From positions 39,381 through 103,380 of the forward strand of contig NZ_WSUT01000002.1 in the NCBI RefSeq assembly GCF_009789535.1: a stretch of 64,000 bases of DNA. The letters run 5' to 3'. Made by a program: the position numbers and the translations under genes. The notes under the pieces are model-generated. The model saw only the letters and a list, made by a program, of their open reading frames with translations, searched no databases and was not told the origin of the DNA. Each line of letters starts with the position of its first letter. The stretch's first letter is position 1. Shown one piece after another: positions 58,845 to 64,000 of this stretch. Origin of the DNA: Sphingomonas carotinifaciens. Lineage in GTDB: Bacteria > Pseudomonadota > Alphaproteobacteria > Sphingomonadales > Sphingomonadaceae.

Positions 58845-59243
58845 GGCACACCCTCCTGCTCGCAAGCTTTTACAATCGTTTACCTGATAAGGATCAAGTT
58901 CTGAATATGCCCAATGCGCCGTGTAATGCTTTACAATCGACCTATTTCGGGCGCGAGGGGAGGGTACGGACAGGCGCGACGCGGCAGCCTTCCGGCGTGA
59001 CATATGCGCATTCCAAACCGAGCCCGATTGATTCTTATAGCTCCGTTAGATCCGTCAAAGCGTTGGCGGTCGGAAGGTTTAGTGGTCATGCCAGCAAGGA
59101 CCGGTGCTATGCCGCTGTTTTCACAGTTTTATGCCACTAGACCTGAATAATGCTCATGCATGAGTATATAAATCCAAGATCAATCTGCAGTGGTATGCAG
59201 ATATAATCGGCGACCTTTATGAGATCGGTGAACGCGTCGCCTT
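58845..59243. other. Divergent intergenic region, HU/IHF gene to lyase-like gene
   Basis: Almost 400 bases with an AT-rich central part. The string TTTACAATCG occurs twice (near 58868 and 58932). No gene was recognised. Promoters for both neighbours are expected here. Confidence 0.4.
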
Positions 59244-60608
59244 TTGACGAGGATCAAGCACTTGCTCCCTTCGCTGCTTTCCACCTCCGTCCTGGCGCTC
59301 CTCGCCGGGGTGGTCCTTTCAAGCGGGGCGCCGACAGGTGCGATGCAGGCGCCGATCGCGGCCGCTACCCCGGCATTGTCTGCAATCGACCGGGTCTGGT
59401 CCAGCCACCGGGTCGGCTATGCGATGGTCGTCACCGATAGCCGGATCATCGTCGCCTATTATGATGCCAACCGGCAACTGACCGTCGCCTCGCGACCGCG
59501 CGGCGCCCCGGCCTGGGTCTATCACAAGGTCGACAGCTGGACCGGATGGGACAGCCACAATTACCTCGCGATGGCGCTGGATGCGGCCGGACAGATCCAT
59601 GTCGTCGGCAATCTTCACGGCGATCCGCTGGTCTATTACCGTACCACGCAGGCGGGCGATGTCCGTACCCTGGCGCGCGTACCAGTGATGGTGGACCCCG
59701 CGGCCGAACAGCGCATGACCTATCCGATATTCCTGCACGATGCCGATGGGCGGCTCGTCATGAAATATCGCGATGGGCGCAGCGGCAACGGCAACGAGAT
59801 CTACAATGTCTACGACCCCGCCACCCGGACGTGGCGCCACCTGCTGTCGACACCGCTGACCGATGGGGAAGGGCGGCGCAACGCCTATTTCGTCGGGCCA
59901 CGACTGGGCCCGGATGGCTGGTTCCATCTCGCCTGGGTCTGGCGCGAAAGCCCGATGGCCGAGACGAACCACGACCTGTCCTATGCCAAAAGCCGCGATC
60001 TGGTGCACTGGACGCGGGCCGACGGCACTCCGCTGACGCTGCCGATCCGCCTGTCTAGCGCCGAAATCGTCGATCCCGTTCCGGTCGAGGGCGGGATGAT
60101 CAACAACAACACCGTGATCGGCTTCGACCCCGGAGGGCGGGTGATGATCACCTATCACAAGTTCGACAAGGCCGGGAACACGCAGATCTTCGTCGCGCGG
60201 CGTGAGGGCGATCGCTGGCGGACGCAGCAGGTCAGCGGCTGGCAGGGCTTTCGCTGGGACTTTCGTGGTGGAGGCTCGCTCGACAGTCGTCTGTTTGTCG
60301 AGGGGCCGGTGCCGGTCGGCCGCGATCGCATCCGCGTGTCCGTCATACGGGACGGCAAGCCGATCGATTTCCTCCTTGATGCCGCCAGCCTTAAACGGAT
60401 CGAGGAGCGGCCGGCGAACCGCCTGGCGGATCGCTTGCGCGGCGTGATCGCGGTGCCCGAAGGCATGGTACTCAATACGCTGGAGGACCCGAGTGGCAGC
60501 GGCGTCGCGCTTGCCTGGCCCAGCCGCCCGCCGCATCGCGATCAGCCGGACGAAGACATCACAACTCCGACCGTGCTGCGGCTGGTGGAGGAAGCGACGC
60601 CGCGTTGA
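59244..60608 (+). CDS. BNR_4-type polysaccharide lyase-like protein (PL24/PL25 relative)
   Basis: A protein of about 454 residues with a signal peptide (LLPSLLSTSVLALLAGVVL) and a seven-bladed propeller of the BNR_4 family. Signatures include DRVWSSHRVGYAMVV, GWDSHNYLAMALD, GNLHGDPLVYYRT, YRDGRSGNGNEIYNVYD and TNHDLSYAKSRDLVHW. Ulvan lyases of families PL24 and PL25 share this layout with catalytic His residues in the SHNY and NLHGDP type motifs. So it may cleave a sulfated or uronic-acid polysaccharide, but other members may be inactive or have other substrates. The frame begins with TTG 59244; the exact start is uncertain. Confidence 0.75.
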   Translation: MTRIKHLLPSLLSTSVLALLAGVVLSSGAPTGAMQAPIAAATPALSAIDRVWSSHRVGYAMVVTDSRIIVAYYDANRQLTVASRPRGAPAWVYHKVDSWTGWDSHNYLAMALDAAGQIHVVGNLHGDPLVYYRTTQAGDVRTLARVPVMVDPAAEQRMTYPIFLHDADGRLVMKYRDGRSGNGNEIYNVYDPATRTWRHLLSTPLTDGEGRRNAYFVGPRLGPDGWFHLAWVWRESPMAETNHDLSYAKSRDLVHWTRADGTPLTLPIRLSSAEIVDPVPVEGGMINNNTVIGFDPGGRVMITYHKFDKAGNTQIFVARREGDRWRTQQVSGWQGFRWDFRGGGSLDSRLFVEGPVPVGRDRIRVSVIRDGKPIDFLLDAASLKRIEERPANRLADRLRGVIAVPEGMVLNTLEDPSGSGVALAWPSRPPHRDQPDEDITTPTVLRLVEEATPR

Positions 60609-61289
60609 GGCAGGCGACGTGTCGCGCGCTATGTGTCCGCCAAGATAGGTCGTAGCCGGCACATCATACGGCTTCCGGACGGTTCGTGGGGGCATCGCAG
60701 AGCCACTCCGTCAGCGTACGCTCTCATCACTGCCATCCGAAACGCCCCAGACGGCGAAGCCGCTGAAACCGCCGAACCTGCGCCGTCCATCCTATTGCCG
60801 GGATATGGTTCGCCAGATCCCTCATGCGGTCTTGGTAGTCCTGCGCTGTTTTAGCAGATGGCCGCGCAACCGATTCAACAAGCGCCGGAATCTAAAATGG
60901 CCAGGACGCCCCGGCACCGATCGCTATCCAGGTTCACGAAGATGCCTTTGAGCGTTGATCGGTGCCTATGGTCGCGCTCCGATGCGGCCAAGGCCGACCG
61001 CCGGGTGGTCGGGGTTCAGCAATCCCGACCGTATGCGCCGACGCCCTTATACGGTGTCGTCAAAAGCATAATTGAACTGATCAAATCACTAGCGATCCGC
61101 GCACCTGTCGCGCTTGGTTCATACGGGGGCCAATGGGCCGGAGCGAGGATCAAGGATCCGCTACCCATCACAGTGCGCGCGGGTGCCGCTGCCGGACAGC
61201 AAGGGCGTGATCAACCATCAACCGATGTAATCTCTAAATGTCGGTAACGATAATACCATGTTATGGTTATTATAAGATATCGGCTATGG
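60609..61289. other. Gene-poor region
   Basis: About 680 bases with no convincing gene. Short frames (for example 60633-60854 and 60858-61247) lack ribosome binding sites and protein-like features. Together with the IS3 remnant that follows, it may be debris of past insertions. Confidence 0.5.
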
Positions 61290-61680
61290 TTTGGAGGGGT
61301 GGTAGCTGTGGGCGGCATGGCCAATTTCGCTAGTCCGCGTGGGCAACCCGAGCAATGCAGAGGCAAGACCGATGAAGCCGGCGTAGGAGCGCATCGACGA
61401 CTGCTCGACGCCTAGCGCCGAGCAGTCGCGCTACTCGCTGACACCGTGAGACGCCTGGACGTGCGCGACTATCTCGCACACGTTCAGGCGTCAGAGCTTT
61501 TTTGCCAGAACCTCCTGCCGGATTTGCTTGTCCAAGCTACAGGCCCGTGACCAACTGTTTAGCGCAAAGGCAATTCGCTCCTGAGTATACCTCGGCTTCT
61601 TCATATCCCGGATCTTTGCCCAAAGGCTCCAAAGGACAAAAAATCCTCACTCAAACTGGGCAAAACCGGAGGACGTCACA
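61290..61680 (-). mobile_element. Decayed IS3-family insertion sequence
   Basis: On the minus strand, starting at 61680, the sequence begins TGTGACGTCCTCCGG, like an IS3-family terminal repeat. A frame of 37 codons (61604-61491) starts MKKPRYTQERIAFAL, the OrfA start of IS3 transposases, and ends SLDKQIRQEVLAKKL, the OrfA end, with the middle deleted in frame. After the A6G slippery site comes OrfB-like coding sequence (ALTPERVR, then in another frame EIVAHVQASHGVSE) with stops and frameshifts. The right end is not defined. The element abuts the stop of the autotransporter gene. Confidence 0.7.
61450..61503 (-). other. Programmed -1 frameshift signal of the IS3 remnant
   Basis: The slippery heptamer AAAAAAG (61503-61497, minus strand) is followed 4 nt later by a stem-loop with 14-bp arms (61479-61492 and 61450-61463, one G-T pair). 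IS3 elements use such a signal to make the OrfAB transposase. Confidence 0.65.
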
Positions 61681-64000
61681 TCAAAAGCGCAGGCGCACTC
61701 CCGCGCTGATCGTCTCCTGGTGATCGTCACGCCCGGTCTGGGCCGCAGCGGTGGCGAAGATGTCGAGCCCGCTTGGCAGACGATAGGCGACACCGCCTGA
61801 CGCGGTGCCAACCAGTTCGGCGCGTGACGCGCCGATCGCGGTCAGGCCAAGGCCGCCTCCGGCATAGCCCGCCCGTGCATCCGTGCGCTGTCCCTCGATC
61901 TGGTAGCGCGCACCCAGTGTCACGAACGGGCGGAACGGAGCGTCCGAGGCTTCACTACGCGCGAAGGTCACACCCGCATCCGTGAAGCCTGCGACATGCC
62001 GGTCTCGTGCCACCGCAAGGGCAAAGGCGCTGCCACCATTTTCCGTGACCCCCTCACGCGTGGTCCGAACGTAGGTGATGCCGACACGCGGACGCAGCGA
62101 CCAGCCGTTACCGACCTCGAGTCCGTAATAGGCCGCCAGATCGCTGACCCAGCTATGCAGGTTGTAACGGGCAGTTGCACCCCCTGCACCGAGCAGCGTA
62201 CGATCGGTGTACGCTTCACCACCGTCGTACAGCAGCGACGCGCTGAAGCCCCAGCCCGCGTCGGCGCCGTAGCGTCCGTGCACACCGGCCACGATGCCAT
62301 CGGCGCGGGTACGCGCGCCCAGTGCGCCGATCTGCTGCCGGCCGTTGAGATAGCCGGCAAACGCCCCGGCCGACCACTCTCGGTCACCATAGCCCAGACC
62401 ACCGAGGAAGCCGTAGCTTTGGGTGCGTGCGGTTGCGCTTCCCTGCGCCGCATCGCCCTGCAGCGTGTGCCACTGGCCGACCGTCTGCGCAAAGGTGAAA
62501 GCGCCGGGCTCGTCACGTGTCGTTGCAAATGCAGGGCTGCGCGCGGCCTGCGTCAGCGTCAATGCATGGTCGACGGCGAGTTGTGTGGCGGAGGCGTAGG
62601 GTTCGGGGGTGAGTTGGGCGAAGGCGCGCGGGTCCGAGGTGCCCGATGCGGTCAGCAGGGAGGGCAAGGCTGCGAACAGGGTGCTGGTGGCGGGTTGGGT
62701 GATGAGGGTGGCGTTGGCATAGGCGATGGAGCGGCTGACCTGGGGGCTGAAGCGCGGGTCGCCCAGGAACTGGCCGAGGAGCTGGATGCGGTCCGCACGC
62801 TGCACGACGAAGCCGAACAAGGTGTCGGATTTCAGAACGTTGGTGTAGCTGCCGGTGATGCCGCCACTGGCCACGACGAGATCATAGGACGTGCCGGGCC
62901 GGATCGCGCCGGTCGCGGTGATCTGAAGCGTGGCACCCTGGCCGATCGCAACCGCGCCGTTGACGACGAGCTTGTCGGCGAGCGCCGGCGTGATCTCGAA
63001 CAAGGAGGTCGAGGTGCTGGCGAGCGTGACGTTGCCGTTGACCGTCATGACGCCCGGCGATGCGCCGGGACTGAGCGTGCCTGCAACCGCGATGTCGCCG
63101 TTGACGGTACCGGCCGATCCGAAGGTCGCGCCCTGACCGACCGCGATCCGCGGTGCGGTAATCGTCGATCCGGCCAGCCCCACCAGGCGCCCGCCCGTCA
63201 GGTCGATGCCGCCAAGTGCGGCGGTGCCGGCGATGGTCGCATAGCCGCCCGTCATGCCAAACGCCTCGACACCGGCGATCGACGTGAAGGCGACCGGCGC
63301 GGTCGCGGAACCACCGGATACCGAGATGCTGTCCCGGCCTGCGCCGCCATCCACTGCGCCGGCAAAGCGGCCGGCGATCAGCATGCGGTTGTCGCCGCCC
63401 CCGAAGCGGACCTGCGTCGCCGCCAGCGAGGAATCGCTGGCGATACCCAGGTCGGTGCCCGCCAGCACCTGGTCATAGACATGCGCGCCGGTAAGCGTCA
63501 GGACACCGCGACCTTCGGTCGCCAAGGTCTCGAAATCGCGCAAGGTGGTGCTGGCGAGGGTGCGGTCGCCGGCCAGCTCCAGCGTGGCGATATCATTGCC
63601 CGTGCCACCCGAGACGGTGCCGTTCAGCGTGGCCCCAGCCGCAAGGCGTAGCGCATCGTTGCCCGCGCCGAGATCGATCACGCCAGCGAGCGTCCCGGTC
63701 GGGGCGACGGATATTTGCTGATCCCCTGCGCCGAACGTCAGCGATGCGCCAACGGTGCCGAGCGTGCCGGTGATCGTCAGGGCGTTGCCCGCCAGCACGA
63801 CCTGTTCGAAGCCGGTTGCCGTACCCGCCAGCGTGACGGGGTCGGTCGCGGTGAAGCGCAGCGTGTCGGTGCCTGCGCCGCCCGCATAAAGACCGGACGC
63901 GCGCGTGGTGCCGAGCGCAAGCAGGTCGTTGCCGGCGCCGAGCGCCACGCGCGCGACATCGCCGTCCGTGGCGAAGCTGTCATCGCCATCGGAGCCAAGA
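61681..64000 (-). CDS. Autotransporter with beta-barrel translocator, partial
   Basis: The gene is open to the right edge, with about 770 C-terminal residues visible. The passenger part has many short Gly/Asp repeats such as GAGNDLLALG, GGAGTDTLRF and GAGNDALRL, like hemolysin-type calcium repeats, in a beta-helix setting. The region GTLSPGASPGVMTVNGNVTL is typical of autotransporter passengers. The C-terminal ~280 residues form the autotransporter barrel (AQTVGQWHTLQGDAAQ, GYGDREWSAGAFAGYLNG) and end VRLRF. The protein would be displayed on or released from the cell surface. An IS3 remnant begins directly after the stop. Confidence 0.87.
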   Translation of the reverse strand, partial: LGSDGDDSFATDGDVARVALGAGNDLLALGTTRASGLYAGGAGTDTLRFTATDPVTLAGTATGFEQVVLAGNALTITGTLGTVGASLTFGAGDQQISVAPTGTLAGVIDLGAGNDALRLAAGATLNGTVSGGTGNDIATLELAGDRTLASTTLRDFETLATEGRGVLTLTGAHVYDQVLAGTDLGIASDSSLAATQVRFGGGDNRMLIAGRFAGAVDGGAGRDSISVSGGSATAPVAFTSIAGVEAFGMTGGYATIAGTAALGGIDLTGGRLVGLAGSTITAPRIAVGQGATFGSAGTVNGDIAVAGTLSPGASPGVMTVNGNVTLASTSTSLFEITPALADKLVVNGAVAIGQGATLQITATGAIRPGTSYDLVVASGGITGSYTNVLKSDTLFGFVVQRADRIQLLGQFLGDPRFSPQVSRSIAYANATLITQPATSTLFAALPSLLTASGTSDPRAFAQLTPEPYASATQLAVDHALTLTQAARSPAFATTRDEPGAFTFAQTVGQWHTLQGDAAQGSATARTQSYGFLGGLGYGDREWSAGAFAGYLNGRQQIGALGARTRADGIVAGVHGRYGADAGWGFSASLLYDGGEAYTDRTLLGAGGATARYNLHSWVSDLAAYYGLEVGNGWSLRPRVGITYVRTTREGVTENGGSAFALAVARDRHVAGFTDAGVTFARSEASDAPFRPFVTLGARYQIEGQRTDARAGYAGGGLGLTAIGASRAELVGTASGGVAYRLPSGLDIFATAAAQTGRDDHQETISAGVRLRF

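Noticed and set aside
61398..61503. Candidate small RNA with two hairpins and a T-run on the plus strand
   Set aside because: The second hairpin and T6 are better explained as the -1 frameshift signal of the IS3 remnant on the minus strand. A plus-strand terminator role is still possible, but an RNA gene is not supported.

Overview
The window looks like part of a large extrachromosomal replicon (megaplasmid or chromid) of a sphingomonad-type alphaproteobacterium, most likely Sphingomonas or a close relative. The DNA is GC-rich. The protein families fit that group: BBP2-type barrels, a BTLCP transglutaminase-like peptidase, large TonB receptors, a TorF-family porin, a bacterial 6-4 photolyase and an RPA-type plasmid initiator. 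The replicon assignment rests on a RepA initiator gene (40637-41578) flanked by six iterons and a DnaA-box-like site, a ParF-like ATPase with a ribbon-helix-helix partner (46106-47010), a RES-Xre toxin-antitoxin pair (33758-34671) and a tyrosine recombinase next to a 32-bp-arm palindrome (24033-25453).

Layout. 1-18.6 kb is a polysaccharide region. It has a partial GT8 glycosyltransferase, a polymerase-like membrane protein, a Wzx-type flippase with an unusual Fur-like C-terminal extension, a PilZ protein, a GT4 glycosyltransferase, a SleB cell-wall hydrolase and an O-antigen-ligase-like protein. A minus-strand secretion operon follows (Wza-like export protein, small exported protein, outer-membrane barrel, Wzc-like tyrosine autokinase, small exported protein). 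A BTLCP protein, a clan-A glycoside hydrolase lipoprotein and a hexapeptide acetyltransferase complete it. Together these suggest Wzx/Wzy-type export of an exopolysaccharide with possible c-di-GMP input. 18.7-24 kb holds a membrane alpha/beta-hydrolase, two gene remnants and a TonB-dependent receptor. 24-29.8 kb has the recombinase, photolyase, a cupin, two unknown proteins and an SDR, punctuated by octamer-phased TGTC repeats. 30-33.7 kb is a curli locus (csgF, csgG, two curlin-repeat proteins and an unknown exported protein).

33.7-40.3 kb contains the RES-Xre pair with a clear promoter/operator, a GNAT acetyltransferase, a Gfo/Idh/MocA oxidoreductase, a zinc dehydrogenase of the formaldehyde-dehydrogenase type and a frameshifted M61 peptidase. 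40.3-47 kb is the replication and partition backbone, with two ferritin-like proteins and a maltose-O-acetyltransferase-like gene embedded. 47.1-48.5 kb is a GH27 protein. 48.5-57.3 kb is a minus-strand run of torF, a 27-aa membrane protein, and kdpF, A, B, C, D and E. 57.4-64 kb carries small proteins, two HU/IHF-type genes, a BNR_4 polysaccharide-lyase-like protein, a decayed IS3-family element that keeps its -1 frameshift signal, and an autotransporter running off the right edge.

The most interesting signals are the octamer-phased TGTC arrays at 27.1, 28.6 and 46.07 kb, which I propose as the centromere and operator sites of the ParF/RHH partition system, and the flippase-Fur fusion. Small membrane proteins of 27, 38, 42 and 50 residues are also described. 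No tRNA, rRNA or CRISPR array was recognised.
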